Shown here: in pieces, positions 17,473-26,586 of the stretch
How the letters are laid out: each line of letters starts with the position of its first letter
Position numbering within the stretch: the stretch's first letter is position 1
Assembly: GCF_900183575.1 (NCBI RefSeq)
Contig: NZ_FXUZ01000001.1
Span: 248,001 to 312,000, forward strand
DNA: 64,000 nucleotides
From: Staphylococcus cornubiensis
GTDB lineage: Bacteria > Bacillota > Bacilli > Staphylococcales > Staphylococcaceae
Direction: 5' to 3'
Notes under the pieces: generated by a model
The model's input: the letters and a program-made list of their open reading frames with translations, nothing else
Told to the model about the DNA's origin: nothing
Databases searched by the model: none
Position numbers and translations under genes: made by a program

Positions 17473-18194
17473 TGCAGTATGAGAATTTAAGTGCATTTTA
17501 TGACCGATTAACAGATGATCAACCTTATGATCTGTGGCTCAAAATCATACAAGATACACTTCAACAACCAAAAGCCTCACGTGTACTTGACATTGGTTGT
17601 GGCACAGGGACGTTGACCCAACACTTTACGCAGTTTGCTGATGAAGTCATTGGAATGGATTTAAGTGTTGAAATGTTAGCTTTAGCCAAACAAAAATCGA
17701 GTGCGGTTCATTGGATCGAAGGAGATATGTCAGATTTTGAACTGAATGCCGCCTTTGATTTAATCACAATTCTTTGTGACAGTCTGAACTATTTACCTGA
17801 TGAAATGGCAGTGATGGCTACGTTTGAACGCGTGTTTCAGCATTTGAATACAGACGGATATTTTATTTTTGATGTCCACACGACACATAAAATGACACAT
17901 CAGTTTAACGGACAAGTTTATCTGGATGACCGTGAAGATTTAACATTAGTATGGCAAACGGAACCCGCTGAAGCACCATACAGTGTTTGGCATGATTTAA
18001 CATTCTTTATATTAAATGAAGCACAAACTTACGTCAGACAAGATGAATCACAATATCAACGCACTTTCGAAAAGGATCAGTATATCGCCATGCTGAAACA
18101 GGTCGGCTTTACTCAAATCGAAACCTTTTATGATTTTGATAAAGCGACACAAGACCCAGAAAGTGATCGTCTATTCTTTATTGTAAAAAAATAA
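17472..18194 (+). CDS. Class I SAM-dependent methyltransferase (YqeM-like)
   Basis: 240 residues. Motif I VLDIGCGTGTLT (about residues 39-50) and the acidic GMDLSVEML and LCDSLNYLPD segments define a Rossmann-fold SAM methyltransferase. The substrate is unknown. Position last in the yqeG-yqeH-aroE-yhbY-nadD-yqeK-rsfS operon is conserved in Bacillus, suggesting an rRNA, tRNA or small-molecule substrate; this is inference. It starts on the last base of the rsfS stop codon and is followed by a hairpin that doubles as the comEA translation-initiation region. Confidence 0.85.
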   Translation: MQYENLSAFYDRLTDDQPYDLWLKIIQDTLQQPKASRVLDIGCGTGTLTQHFTQFADEVIGMDLSVEMLALAKQKSSAVHWIEGDMSDFELNAAFDLITILCDSLNYLPDEMAVMATFERVFQHLNTDGYFIFDVHTTHKMTHQFNGQVYLDDREDLTLVWQTEPAEAPYSVWHDLTFFILNEAQTYVRQDESQYQRTFEKDQYIAMLKQVGFTQIETFYDFDKATQDPESDRLFFIVKK

Positions 18195-18201
18195 CAAGTA
18201 A

Positions 18202-18246
18202 AAAACCTTCTTCATGCGTGTAACCGTATGATAGGAGGTTTTATTT
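18202..18246 (+). terminator. Hairpin terminating the yqeG operon and containing the comEA RBS
   Basis: AAAACCTTCTTCATGCG (18202-18218) pairs, with a few mismatches, with CGTATGATAGGAGGTTTT (18225-18242), followed by ATTT. The 3' arm contains the comEA Shine-Dalgarno AGGAGG at 18233-18238, 8 bases from the ATG at 18247. RNA reading through would therefore fold its RBS away. Confidence 0.6.
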
Positions 18247-18909
18247 ATGTTTTCAGTGGAACAACTTTTAGCTTTAATCAAACAGTATAAAATACAAGTT
18301 GGAATTGTAATAGTGCTTATGATAGGATTAGCCGTTTGGTTATTACTAAATACTGCACATGAAGAACAGTCAAAAGACGCATTGGCGATTCAACCATCTG
18401 GTCCAATTGAAGCACATCAAGAAAAATCCAAAACTAAAGCGAATCATCAACAAGCTCCTCAAAAGATAGTTGTCGATATTAAAGGCGCAGTGAAGAAACC
18501 GAGTACGTATGAAATGAAATCAGATGATCGGATGAAACAGTTATTAGATAGAGCTGAACCGTTAAATACTGCAGATTTGAGTCGTATTAACTTAGCAGAG
18601 AAATTAACAGACCAAAAAATGATTTACATCCCGACTAAGAGTGAAACAGAAAAGTCTAGCACTAGTCATACATCGCAACAAAATAATACAACAACGAGTA
18701 CAACGGCTTCGAATAATATTTCTGTCAATTTAAATACTGCAGATGAGAAGGAACTCACTCAAATTCCCGGCATCGGTCCTTCAAAAGCACAAACCATTAT
18801 TAAATATCGTGAAGAAAACGGCCCTTTTTCGAGTGTTGAAAATTTGAAAGACGTTAAAGGGATAGGTGAAAAAACATTTGAAAAATTGAAAGTGTATTTA
18901 ACGGTATAA
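18247..18909 (+). CDS. comEA: Competence DNA receptor ComEA
   Basis: 220 residues. There is a short cytosolic start and one membrane helix (about residues 16-32), then a low-complexity linker, a SLBB-like segment (VVDIKGAVKKPSTYEM) and a Ser/Thr/Asn linker. Two helix-hairpin-helix motifs close the protein (NLNTADEKELTQIPGIG and LKDVKGIGEKT). It binds double-stranded DNA outside the membrane and hands it to ComEC. The perfect RBS is buried in a stem-loop, suggesting low translation unless the RNA starts inside or is unfolded. Confidence 0.94.
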   Translation: MFSVEQLLALIKQYKIQVGIVIVLMIGLAVWLLLNTAHEEQSKDALAIQPSGPIEAHQEKSKTKANHQQAPQKIVVDIKGAVKKPSTYEMKSDDRMKQLLDRAEPLNTADLSRINLAEKLTDQKMIYIPTKSETEKSSTSHTSQQNNTTTSTTASNNISVNLNTADEKELTQIPGIGPSKAQTIIKYREENGPFSSVENLKDVKGIGEKTFEKLKVYLTV

Positions 18910-18989
18910 TGCATTACAGGATGTAACTAGTCGAAGCGAGGCGAATCATTTATAATAAAATAAACAACTATACGAGGTGACAGAAAAGC

Positions 18990-19451
18990 ATGAAACGAAT
19001 TCAATGGCATGATTATTTTATGGCACAGTCTCATTTATTAGCATTGAGATCCACTTGTACACGTCTATCTGTCGGTGCAACGATTACAAAAGACAATCGA
19101 ATTATTGCCGGTGGTTATAACGGTTCTGTTTCGGGTGAAGTCCATTGTATTGATGAAGGTTGTTTAATGGAAGATGGACATTGTATTAGAACGATACATG
19201 CCGAAATGAATGCGATTCTTCAATGTGCTAAACAAGGTGTCTCTACCGAAAATGCAACGATTTATGTGACACATTTCCCTTGTTTAAACTGTACGAAATC
19301 TATCATTCAAGCGGGTATCAAAACCATTTATTATGCTGAAGATTACCACAACCCTGACTATGCAGTTCAGTTGCTAGAGCAATCAGGGGTTCACTATGAA
19401 AAAATCAATTTTAATCCTCAACATATTGCGGAATATTTACTCAAACCGTAA
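18990..19451 (+). CDS. comEB: ComE operon protein 2 / dCMP deaminase
   Basis: 153 residues, cytidine/deoxycytidylate deaminase fold. The zinc site is TIHAEMNAI (His and catalytic Glu) plus PCLNC. It deaminates dCMP to dUMP and keeps the comE operon position between comEA and comEC; it is not required for transformation in Bacillus. RBS GAGGTGAC precedes the ATG. A TATAAT at 18951-18956 may give it a separate promoter. Its stop shares one base with the comEC start. Confidence 0.92.
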   Translation: MKRIQWHDYFMAQSHLLALRSTCTRLSVGATITKDNRIIAGGYNGSVSGEVHCIDEGCLMEDGHCIRTIHAEMNAILQCAKQGVSTENATIYVTHFPCLNCTKSIIQAGIKTIYYAEDYHNPDYAVQLLEQSGVHYEKINFNPQHIAEYLLKP

Positions 19452-21688
19452 TGACGTATTTACTTCTTACATATGTTATTGGTCACATTGCATATCATCA
19501 TTTGTTTACTGCATGCTTCATTTATTGTGTGATAGCATGCAGTCTATGGCTAAAGAAAAAGTCAAAGTTAGTGTTTATTTCAACAGTCGGTATGGTGCTC
19601 ATAGGCTATACCATTGAGACGATTGAGCATCGTAATGAGAATTTCCCCTCAACCGCTATATCAGAGACGACCACTGCTACTCCTCAAACGATCAAAGCAC
19701 ATTTCACAACATTCCCTATTGTTAAAGATCATCTATTATCAGTTCAAGCGACTGTAAATGGGACGCCTATTTTAATCAAAGGGCGTATCTCTCAACAACA
19801 ATCCATACCAGATGCACATTTTCTACTTCATCATCAATGTCAAGTAATAGGGACATTCCAATCACCACTTTTTAAGCAACAGCGGCCGCTCTTTATTGCA
19901 AAAAGAATTGACTTTAACCAATGCGATATAAAGGTCCCTACTTTAAAAGAGCGTATTGAGTTTGTAAGGAATACGGTGACTATACGCGTGTTAAACTCAC
20001 ATCTTTTCGGAAAAGGGGAAATCATAGCAATCGCAACAGGTAACTCGAATTATCTTGATAGTGATATGAAGGCACTAGCCCAAAGATTAGGGATTTCACA
20101 TTTATTTGCAGTGAGTGGCACACATACGAGTATATTAATATTACTGTTTTACGCTATTGGAAAGCGACTCCCTTTACCTATGTATTACACCCAAGTAGCA
20201 CTGATTTTCTTTTTACCAATATTTTTAATTTTTGTTGGGGCCAGTCCAAGCGCCGGACGTGCGGTAGCAATGACGCTCGTAATGCTGCTGTTGTCACGGT
20301 ATTTTCATTTGACTTCACTCCAATCACTCTTGCTCGTTTATATTGGCATGAGTTTTGTAAATAGTGACTACCATTATCATTTAGGCTTTTTATATTCTTT
20401 TTTGATTTCTGCAATATTAATTTTGATGAAAGATGTATTACAGCATCAACATTTTATAAAATCACTCTTTTTAGGCTCTTATATTGCCGTCATTGCATCT
20501 ATTCCATTAAATTATACACAACTAAATGAAATCCAATGGCAAGGGTTGATTTCGAATTTCTTTTTTATTCCACTTTATAGCACAATTGTGATTCCACTTT
20601 CATTTGCTCTCGCGATTATTGCGATAGTGATTCCTTCTATTTTAAATCTTTTCACTTTCGTGACGCACTTCATTTTTGATATTCAGACACTCTTTTTGAA
20701 GATGTTAGCCGTATTAGAAAAATTTACGCTTCCTATTCCGGATTTTGGAGAATTGGGCTTCCTTTGTTGCACAATTACAACATTTACACTGCTTTATTTG
20801 TTAACGCAAAAGCGATATACCTTATCGATACTATTAATTTTATGTCTTTGTATGATACTCTGGCAGGTTCACCCTCGTTATATCAATCAAATGACAATGA
20901 TAGATGTCGGTCAAGGTGATGCAATATTATTTCAATGCTTAAACGGTGAAACGCTGTTAATCGATACAGGCGGTGCATATGAAAATCATCAACAAAAGCA
21001 GTCGAATATCAATATTACAAAGAAAAGTATTTATCCATTATTTAAGAAAATGGGGATACATCAAATTGACTATCTCATTATTACACATGCGCATCAAGAT
21101 CATATGGGAGAAATTGAACATCTCGCGCAATATGTAGCAATTAAAAAAATCATCATTAATCCATCACACTTTGATGCTGCTAAGTTTCAAATGATTCAAC
21201 ATGTTGTTGCAAACGAACATGCGGAACTATTATCCTATGAAAATATTTCCCAAATTACGTTGGGAGATTTTCAGTTTAGTTTTTTCAATACGGATATTCC
21301 GACGAGTGATGACCCTAATGAACATTCGATTGTAACTTTAGCTACGATACACGATACACATATTTTATTGATGGGTGACGCAACGACGAAAAACGAAGAG
21401 ATTTTGTTAAAACAATATGTATTACCACAAATTCAAATTCTCAAAGTGGGACATCATGGCAGTCAGACGAGTTCCTCTAAATCATTTCTCGCACAACTCC
21501 ATCCAGAATTGGCACTCATTTCTGCTGGGAAACAAAACATGTACCATTTACCACATCCTACAACGATTCAAAAATTACACGACATTCATGCTAAAGTGTA
21601 TAATACTGCAGATAATCATCATATTCATATTCAGTTTGATACACCTAATGACGTAGGCTATACTTTGACCACTGAACAGTTGAACTGA
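19451..21688 (+). CDS. comEC: DNA internalization channel ComEC/Rec2
   Basis: 745 residues. N-terminal membrane helices and an OB-like DUF4131 region come first. The polytopic competence domain (about residues 190-470) follows, with the conserved HLFAVSGTHTSILIL segment. The C-terminal metallo-beta-lactamase-like domain has DVGQGDAILF, LLIDTGG, ITHAHQDHMGE (HxHxDH site) and VGHHGSQTSS. It forms the channel for single-stranded DNA uptake and the C-terminal domain may degrade the other strand. The gene is intact, with no frameshift, so the uptake machine is potentially functional. Confidence 0.94.
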   Translation: MTYLLLTYVIGHIAYHHLFTACFIYCVIACSLWLKKKSKLVFISTVGMVLIGYTIETIEHRNENFPSTAISETTTATPQTIKAHFTTFPIVKDHLLSVQATVNGTPILIKGRISQQQSIPDAHFLLHHQCQVIGTFQSPLFKQQRPLFIAKRIDFNQCDIKVPTLKERIEFVRNTVTIRVLNSHLFGKGEIIAIATGNSNYLDSDMKALAQRLGISHLFAVSGTHTSILILLFYAIGKRLPLPMYYTQVALIFFLPIFLIFVGASPSAGRAVAMTLVMLLLSRYFHLTSLQSLLLVYIGMSFVNSDYHYHLGFLYSFLISAILILMKDVLQHQHFIKSLFLGSYIAVIASIPLNYTQLNEIQWQGLISNFFFIPLYSTIVIPLSFALAIIAIVIPSILNLFTFVTHFIFDIQTLFLKMLAVLEKFTLPIPDFGELGFLCCTITTFTLLYLLTQKRYTLSILLILCLCMILWQVHPRYINQMTMIDVGQGDAILFQCLNGETLLIDTGGAYENHQQKQSNINITKKSIYPLFKKMGIHQIDYLIITHAHQDHMGEIEHLAQYVAIKKIIINPSHFDAAKFQMIQHVVANEHAELLSYENISQITLGDFQFSFFNTDIPTSDDPNEHSIVTLATIHDTHILLMGDATTKNEEILLKQYVLPQIQILKVGHHGSQTSSSKSFLAQLHPELALISAGKQNMYHLPHPTTIQKLHDIHAKVYNTADNHHIHIQFDTPNDVGYTLTTEQLN

Positions 21689-21710
21689 TGATGAAGTAGG
21701 TTAATCATTC

Positions 21711-21720
21711 GTGTTATAAT
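21711..21720 (+). promoter_or_regulatory. Extended -10 promoter of holA
   Basis: GTGTTATAAT carries TG, one base and a consensus TATAAT (21715-21720), 37 bases before the holA start. No recognisable -35 is present. Confidence 0.45.
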
Positions 21721-21756
21721 ACGTTTAAAGCATTGAGATAGAGAGGAAGTCACACC

Positions 21757-22731
21757 ATGTCAAATATTCATGTGATTCACGGTGAAGTCCCGGAGTTAAT
21801 TGATCGTGAAACGGAACAACTTACTAAAAAGTACTTAGAAGATGAACCTAAAGATGACTTTAATTATGTAAGATACAACTTATATGAAACAAACTTAAAT
21901 GCAATTATCGAAGAGGCCATGACACTTCCATTCTTTTCTGATAAAAAGATTGTCGTTGTGCAAAATAGCTATGTTTTTACTGGTGAAAAGCCACCTAAAG
22001 AGGCTCAGGCAAACCCAGATACATTATTTGAGTTTATTGAAAAATATGATGGGACTTCTTTGATTATCTTTCAAGTTCAAGCGCCAAAACTAGATGAAAG
22101 AAAAAAGGTAGTGAAAGCACTCAAAAAAGTAGCGAACATTAAGAAAATCGAACAAATGACTGAGCAGGAGATGCAAAAGTGGATTCATCAATATTTAAAT
22201 CAGTCTTTTAAAGAAATTAAACAAGATGCCTTGGAAACACTTATTCATTTAACCGGGATACATTATCGCGTGATTAAGCAAGAACTAGACAAATTGTTAT
22301 TATTTGTAGGAGATCGTCCTACAATCAATAAAGACGATGTCCAAACCATTGTAAATAGGAGTTTAGAACAAAATGTGTTTCTATTAACGGATTACATTCA
22401 AAAAGGTCAAAAAGATAGCGCTATTACACTCGTAAAAGATTTAATACAATTAAAAGAAGAACCGATTAAACTTTTAGCGTTAATTACGAGTAACTATCGC
22501 TTATACTATCAAAGTAAAATTCTTAACCAAAAAGGGTATTCTGGACAACAAATTGCTAAAACGGTAGGTGTCCATCCATACCGTGTCAAACTTGCACTGA
22601 ATCAAGCACGCAAATATGATTTGGAAACATTGTTAACGATTATTGATGTATGTGCCGAGACGGACTACCAACTGAAGTCATCTTATATGGATAAAGTGCT
22701 CATATTAGAATTGTTTATTATGAAATTATAA
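21757..22731 (+). CDS. holA: DNA polymerase III subunit delta
   Basis: 324 residues, the clamp-loader delta subunit. The N-terminal AAA-like domain lacks a P-loop, as expected for delta, and shows FFSDKKIVVVQNSYVF. The C-terminal collar domain holds YQLKSSYMDKVLILELFI. It opens the beta sliding clamp. RBS GAGAGGAAG precedes the ATG. The neighbourhood comEC-holA-rpsT(reverse)-lepA is conserved in Firmicutes. Confidence 0.93.
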   Translation: MSNIHVIHGEVPELIDRETEQLTKKYLEDEPKDDFNYVRYNLYETNLNAIIEEAMTLPFFSDKKIVVVQNSYVFTGEKPPKEAQANPDTLFEFIEKYDGTSLIIFQVQAPKLDERKKVVKALKKVANIKKIEQMTEQEMQKWIHQYLNQSFKEIKQDALETLIHLTGIHYRVIKQELDKLLLFVGDRPTINKDDVQTIVNRSLEQNVFLLTDYIQKGQKDSAITLVKDLIQLKEEPIKLLALITSNYRLYYQSKILNQKGYSGQQIAKTVGVHPYRVKLALNQARKYDLETLLTIIDVCAETDYQLKSSYMDKVLILELFIMKL

Positions 22732-22843
22732 GTGAAGCGTAAAACAAGAAGGACCATAAGAGGGGCTGAATCTAAACTGCTTTGTAGAATGCATACATCC
22801 TTTTTCAGTTGAAGCACTCAAAAGACAAAGCATGTGAAAACCT

Positions 22844-22882
22844 AAAAAAGAGCTGTACCTAAAATGCGGCACAGCTCTTTTT
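22844..22882 (-). terminator. Bidirectional terminator between holA and rpsT
   Basis: AAAAAAGAGCTGT (22844-22856) pairs with ACAGCTCTTTTT (22871-22882). A and T tracts flank the stem on both sides, so it can end transcripts of rpsT (minus) and holA (plus). Confidence 0.85.
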
Positions 22883-22884
22883 CA

Positions 22885-23133
22885 TTATTTTGCTGACATT
22901 AATTTTGATTTCATTCTATCAGCTTTGTTAGAATGAATTAAATTCTTCTGAGCAGCTTTATCAATACGTTTCACTGCTTTGCTTACTAATTCTTGTTTAT
23001 TATCAGCATTAGTTTCAATTGCTTTTTTCGCGCTTTTCACTGCAGAACGCATGTCATTTTTTTGAGAAATGTTTTTGCTTTCTGCTGTATGAGTTGTTCT
23101 CACACGTTTAATTGCAGATTTGATATTTGGCAT
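22885..23133 (-). CDS. rpsT: 30S ribosomal protein bS20
   Basis: 82 residues, basic and helical; PNIKSAIKRVRTTHTAESKN at the N-terminus and LIHSNKADRMKSKLM at the C-terminus are typical of S20, which binds 16S rRNA early in 30S assembly. The start is ATG at 23133 (complement): AGGAGG lies 8 bases upstream, whereas an in-frame GTG at 23142 abuts that RBS. It is transcribed opposite to its neighbours. Confidence 0.96.
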   Translation of the reverse strand: MPNIKSAIKRVRTTHTAESKNISQKNDMRSAVKSAKKAIETNADNKQELVSKAVKRIDKAAQKNLIHSNKADRMKSKLMSAK

Positions 23134-23190
23134 GAAAGACACCTCCTATAATCGTCTTCGTATCAAAATAATTTGATTACAACAAGATTC

Positions 23191-23219
23191 ATTCTATCAA
23201 AACTCTATACAATGTGCAA
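23191..23219 (-). promoter_or_regulatory. rpsT promoter
   Basis: On the minus strand a -35 TTGCAC (23219-23214) and a -10 TAGAAT (23196-23191) are spaced by 17 bases, about 58 bases before the rpsT start. Confidence 0.55.
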
Positions 23220-23385
23220 TAATTAATTGAACGGTCGAATCATTTTTTTCGACGTCATGAACGGTCATTACGGGATGATTTCAAATATGAATGATAAAAA
23301 CTGACAAATGACCTCAACAAAATTATACCTGTTTTTGAATCTTTGAATTGACGCTTTGAATCGCGTGTATTGTGTATTCAGACAG

Positions 23386-23414
23386 TTGCAATTAATCCCT
23401 AAAAACGTTATTAT
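23386..23414 (+). promoter_or_regulatory. lepA promoter
   Basis: A -35 TTGCAA (23386-23391) and a -10 TATTAT (23409-23414) are separated by 17 bases and lie about 56 bases before the lepA start. The rest of the rpsT-lepA divergent spacer (23220-23385) shows no further structure to me. Confidence 0.55.
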
Positions 23415-23469
23415 AGCAAAGATGTAATCGTTAATTTACGGGTAAACTTATGAAAGTGAGTATGATGAT

Positions 23470-25293
23470 ATGGATAATCAAGAACGTTTAAATAGACGTA
23501 AAAATATCAGGAATTTTTCGATCATAGCGCATATCGACCATGGGAAATCTACTTTAGCCGATCGAATTTTAGAAAATACAAAATCTGTTGAATCTCGAGA
23601 AATGCAAGCACAACTCTTAGATTCTATGGACTTAGAGCGTGAACGTGGAATTACAATTAAATTAAATGCAGTACGTTTAAAATATGACGCGAAAGATGGT
23701 CAAACATACACATTTCATTTGATTGATACACCAGGACACGTCGACTTTACATATGAAGTGTCACGTTCATTAGCAGCTTGTGAAGGCGCAATTCTTGTTG
23801 TAGATGCAGCACAAGGTATCGAAGCGCAAACTTTAGCCAATGTATATTTAGCGCTCGACAATGATTTAGAGTTGATTCCAGTCATCAACAAAATCGATTT
23901 ACCGGCTGCTGAACCTGAACGTGTTAAACAAGAAGTTGAAGATGTGATTGGTTTAGATAAAGATGACGCTGTACTTGCGAGTGCAAAAGCAAATATCGGC
24001 ATTGATGAAATTTTAGAAAAGATTGTTGAAATGGTACCACCACCAGACGGAGATCCAGCTGCGCCACTGAAAGCATTAATTTTCGACTCCGAATATGACC
24101 CATATCGCGGTGTCATTTCTTCTATACGTGTGGTAGATGGTGTGGTAAAAGCGGGTGACCGTATTCAAATGATGGCGACAGGAAAAACATTCGAAGTGAC
24201 TGAAGTCGGTATCAACACACCAAAAGAATTGCCAGTAGAAGAGCTAACTGTTGGTGATGTAGGTTATATCATTGCAAGTATTAAAAATGTAGATGATTCT
24301 CGTGTAGGTGATACGATTACGCATGCAGAGAGACCTGCTGACAAACCTTTAAAAGGGTATAAAAAAATGAATCCAATGGTTTATTGTGGTCTTTTCCCAA
24401 TTGATAATAAAGACTACAACGATTTACGTGAAGCATTAGAAAAATTACAGTTAAACGATGCTTCATTAGAATTCGAACCAGAATCTTCAAAAGCACTCGG
24501 ATTCGGTTATCGTACAGGCTTCTTAGGTATGTTGCATATGGAAATTATTCAAGAACGTATCGAACGTGAATTCGGCATTGAACTTATCGCAACTGCGCCG
24601 TCCGTTATCTACACTGTAGTATTAAGAAACGGAGAACAAATTCAAGTCGATAACCCTGCACAAATGCCTGACCGAGATCAAATTGACAAAGTGTTCGAAC
24701 CTTATGTACGTGCGACAATGATGGTTCCAAATGATTATGTAGGTGCAGTCATGGAACTCTGTCAACGTAAACGTGGTCAATTCGTGAATATGGATTACTT
24801 GGATGATATTCGTGTGAGTATCGTTTATGAATTACCATTATCAGAAGTTGTTTTTGATTTCTTTGATCAATTGAAATCCAACACAAAAGGTTACGCTTCA
24901 TTTGATTATGAATTTATCGAGAACAAAGAAAGTAACCTTGTTAAAATGGACATTTTACTTAATGGTGATAAAGTAGATGCATTAAGCTTTATTGTGCATC
25001 GTGACTTTGCTTATGAACGTGGTAAAACGCTCGTAGAAAAATTAAAAACGTTAATTCCGCGACAACAGTTCGAAGTGCCTGTCCAAGCTGCAGTAGGGCA
25101 TAAAATTGTAGCGAGAACGAACATTAAATCAATGGGTAAAAACGTCCTTTCAAAATGTTATGGCGGTGACATTAGCCGTAAACGTAAATTATTAGAAAAA
25201 CAAAAAGCCGGTAAAGCTAAAATGAAAGCTGTTGGTAGTGTTGAAATCCCACAAGATGCTTTCTTAGCCGTACTGAAGATGGACGATGAATAA
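23470..25293 (+). CDS. lepA: Elongation factor 4 (LepA)
   Basis: 607 residues. GTPase motifs: G1 AHIDHGKST (about residues 19-27), RGITIK (G2), DTPGHVDF (G3) and NKIDLP (G4). Domains II, III and V resemble EF-G, and the LepA-specific C-terminal domain contains [20 protein letters not shown]4 back-translocates or remodels ribosomes and acts in 30S assembly. The start at 23470 has only a weak RBS (GTGAG/GATGAT). No domain is missing. Confidence 0.96.
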   Translation: MDNQERLNRRKNIRNFSIIAHIDHGKSTLADRILENTKSVESREMQAQLLDSMDLERERGITIKLNAVRLKYDAKDGQTYTFHLIDTPGHVDFTYEVSRSLAACEGAILVVDAAQGIEAQTLANVYLALDNDLELIPVINKIDLPAAEPERVKQEVEDVIGLDKDDAVLASAKANIGIDEILEKIVEMVPPPDGDPAAPLKALIFDSEYDPYRGVISSIRVVDGVVKAGDRIQMMATGKTFEVTEVGINTPKELPVEELTVGDVGYIIASIKNVDDSRVGDTITHAERPADKPLKGYKKMNPMVYCGLFPIDNKDYNDLREALEKLQLNDASLEFEPESSKALGFGYRTGFLGMLHMEIIQERIEREFGIELIATAPSVIYTVVLRNGEQIQVDNPAQMPDRDQIDKVFEPYVRATMMVPNDYVGAVMELCQRKRGQFVNMDYLDDIRVSIVYELPLSEVVFDFFDQLKSNTKGYASFDYEFIENKESNLVKMDILLNGDKVDALSFIVHRDFAYERGKTLVEKLKTLIPRQQFEVPVQAAVGHKIVARTNIKSMGKNVLSKCYGGDISRKRKLLEKQKAGKAKMKAVGSVEIPQDAFLAVLKMDDE

Positions 25294-25305
25294 AGACAAA
25301 ATTAC

Positions 25306-25345
25306 ATGCTCCCGCGCATCTTGAGGTGTCGAGGGGGCATATTTT
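25306..25345 (+). terminator. Terminator after lepA
   Basis: ATGCTCCC (25306-25313) pairs with GGGGGCAT (25333-25340, one G-T pair) and is followed by ATTTT. It lies between lepA and hemW, which begins 16 bases beyond it, so read-through is possible. Confidence 0.6.
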
Positions 25346-25360
25346 ATGAGGTGAATACTA

Positions 25361-26482
25361 ATGAAAGCAAAAAGTGCGTATATTCATATTCCTTTTTGTG
25401 TAAAAATCTGTACGTATTGTGATTTCAATAAATATTTCATCCAAAATCAACCTGTCGATCAATACTTGGAATGTTTAGTAGAAGAAATGAAGCAATCGAA
25501 AGCATCTGATTTAGAAACGTTATTTGTCGGTGGTGGTACGCCTACCGCATTATCTGAGTCACAATTAGAATATTTATTACAAGCGATTAATGACCAGTTT
25601 AATATTAAAGGTGAATATACATTTGAAGCTAATCCAGATGAGTTAACAGAAGAAAAAGTCGCCTTATTGAAAAAATATGGTGTCAATCGGCTCTCACTTG
25701 GTGTACAAACTTTTGACGATACGTTACTAAAAACATTAGGCCGAAGTCATCAAAAATCTGATATTTATCGAGCGATTGAGAACGCACGTCGTCATGGTAT
25801 TCCATCGATTAGTTTAGATTTAATGTATCATTTACCAGGCCAAACGATGTCTCAATTTCAAGAGAGTTTGGAAGAAGCGCTCCGTCTTGATATTGATCAT
25901 TTATCAAGTTACGGATTGATTCTAGAACCTCAAACACAATTTTATAATCAGTACCGCAAAGGGAAGCTTAAAATGCCAAATGAAGATATTGGGGCTGAGA
26001 TGTATCAATATTTAATGGACCGTATCAAAGACAGTGGATTACATCAGTATGAAATTTCTAACTTTGCTAAAAAAGGGCATGAATCCGTTCATAATCAAGT
26101 GTATTGGAAAAATGAAAGTTATTACGGCTTTGGTGCAGGAGCAAGTGGGTATATCAATGGTGTTCGTTATACAAATGTCAATCCCGTTAATCATTACATT
26201 AAAAAAATTCAACAACATGAACTGCCTCGTTTGACGGAAACGACACCCACAGTCAAAGAACAAATAGAAGAAGAGATGTTTTTAGGTTTAAGAATGAATC
26301 AAGGCGTGAATAAAGCACAGTTTAAAAAGAAATTTAATCAAACGATTGAAGATGTATATGCAAATGAAATTTTGTCATTAGAAGGTCAAAATTTGATTGA
26401 ACAAACAGACGAACAAATCGCTTTAACAGAACAGGGGAGAATTGTTGGAAACACTGTATTTGAGGCGTTTATCAAAGTGTAA
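25361..26482 (+). CDS. hemW: Radical SAM heme chaperone HemW
   Basis: 373 residues. The radical SAM cluster ligands are Cys13, Cys17 and Cys20 (CVKICTYCDF). VGGGTPT, SLGVQTFD and the C-terminal HemN-like domain follow. It is often misnamed oxygen-independent coproporphyrinogen III oxidase; HemW proteins bind heme and lack that activity in Lactococcus and E. coli. Placement between lepA and hrcA is the standard Firmicutes order. RBS GAGGTG precedes the ATG. Confidence 0.9.
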   Translation: MKAKSAYIHIPFCVKICTYCDFNKYFIQNQPVDQYLECLVEEMKQSKASDLETLFVGGGTPTALSESQLEYLLQAINDQFNIKGEYTFEANPDELTEEKVALLKKYGVNRLSLGVQTFDDTLLKTLGRSHQKSDIYRAIENARRHGIPSISLDLMYHLPGQTMSQFQESLEEALRLDIDHLSSYGLILEPQTQFYNQYRKGKLKMPNEDIGAEMYQYLMDRIKDSGLHQYEISNFAKKGHESVHNQVYWKNESYYGFGAGASGYINGVRYTNVNPVNHYIKKIQQHELPRLTETTPTVKEQIEEEMFLGLRMNQGVNKAQFKKKFNQTIEDVYANEILSLEGQNLIEQTDEQIALTEQGRIVGNTVFEAFIKV

Positions 26483-26513
26483 AAAAACTTTTTCAATAAA
26501 TCATGCTTTAACG

Positions 26514-26547
26514 TTGACTTACTTTGACCAATTTGATAAATTATAAT
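26514..26547 (+). promoter_or_regulatory. Heat-shock operon promoter
   Basis: The -35 TTGACT (26514-26519) is 17 bases from TAAATT (26537-26542), which overlaps a TATAAT at 26542-26547. CIRCE begins immediately downstream, so HrcA binding would block initiation. Confidence 0.5.
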
Positions 26548-26573
26548 TAGCACTTGATTAGAAAGAGTGCTAA
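26547..26573 (+). promoter_or_regulatory. CIRCE operator
   Basis: TTAGCACTT, nine bases, GAGTGCTAA: a perfect match to the CIRCE inverted repeat (TTAGCACTC-N9-GAGTGCTAA) apart from the last base of the left arm. It lies 13 bases before the hrcA start, within the 5' UTR, and is the only CIRCE in the window. HrcA bound here represses hrcA-grpE-dnaK-dnaJ. Confidence 0.93.
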
Positions 26574-26586
26574 TGAGGTGAAAAAC

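Noticed and set aside
23715-24116. 133-residue open frame antisense to lepA
   Set aside because: Opposite a conserved GTPase gene, with no RBS and no recognisable domain.
25361-26482. Oxygen-independent coproporphyrinogen III oxidase (HemN)
   Set aside because: Gene context beside lepA and hrcA and the CxxxCxxC arrangement without further HemN features indicate HemW.
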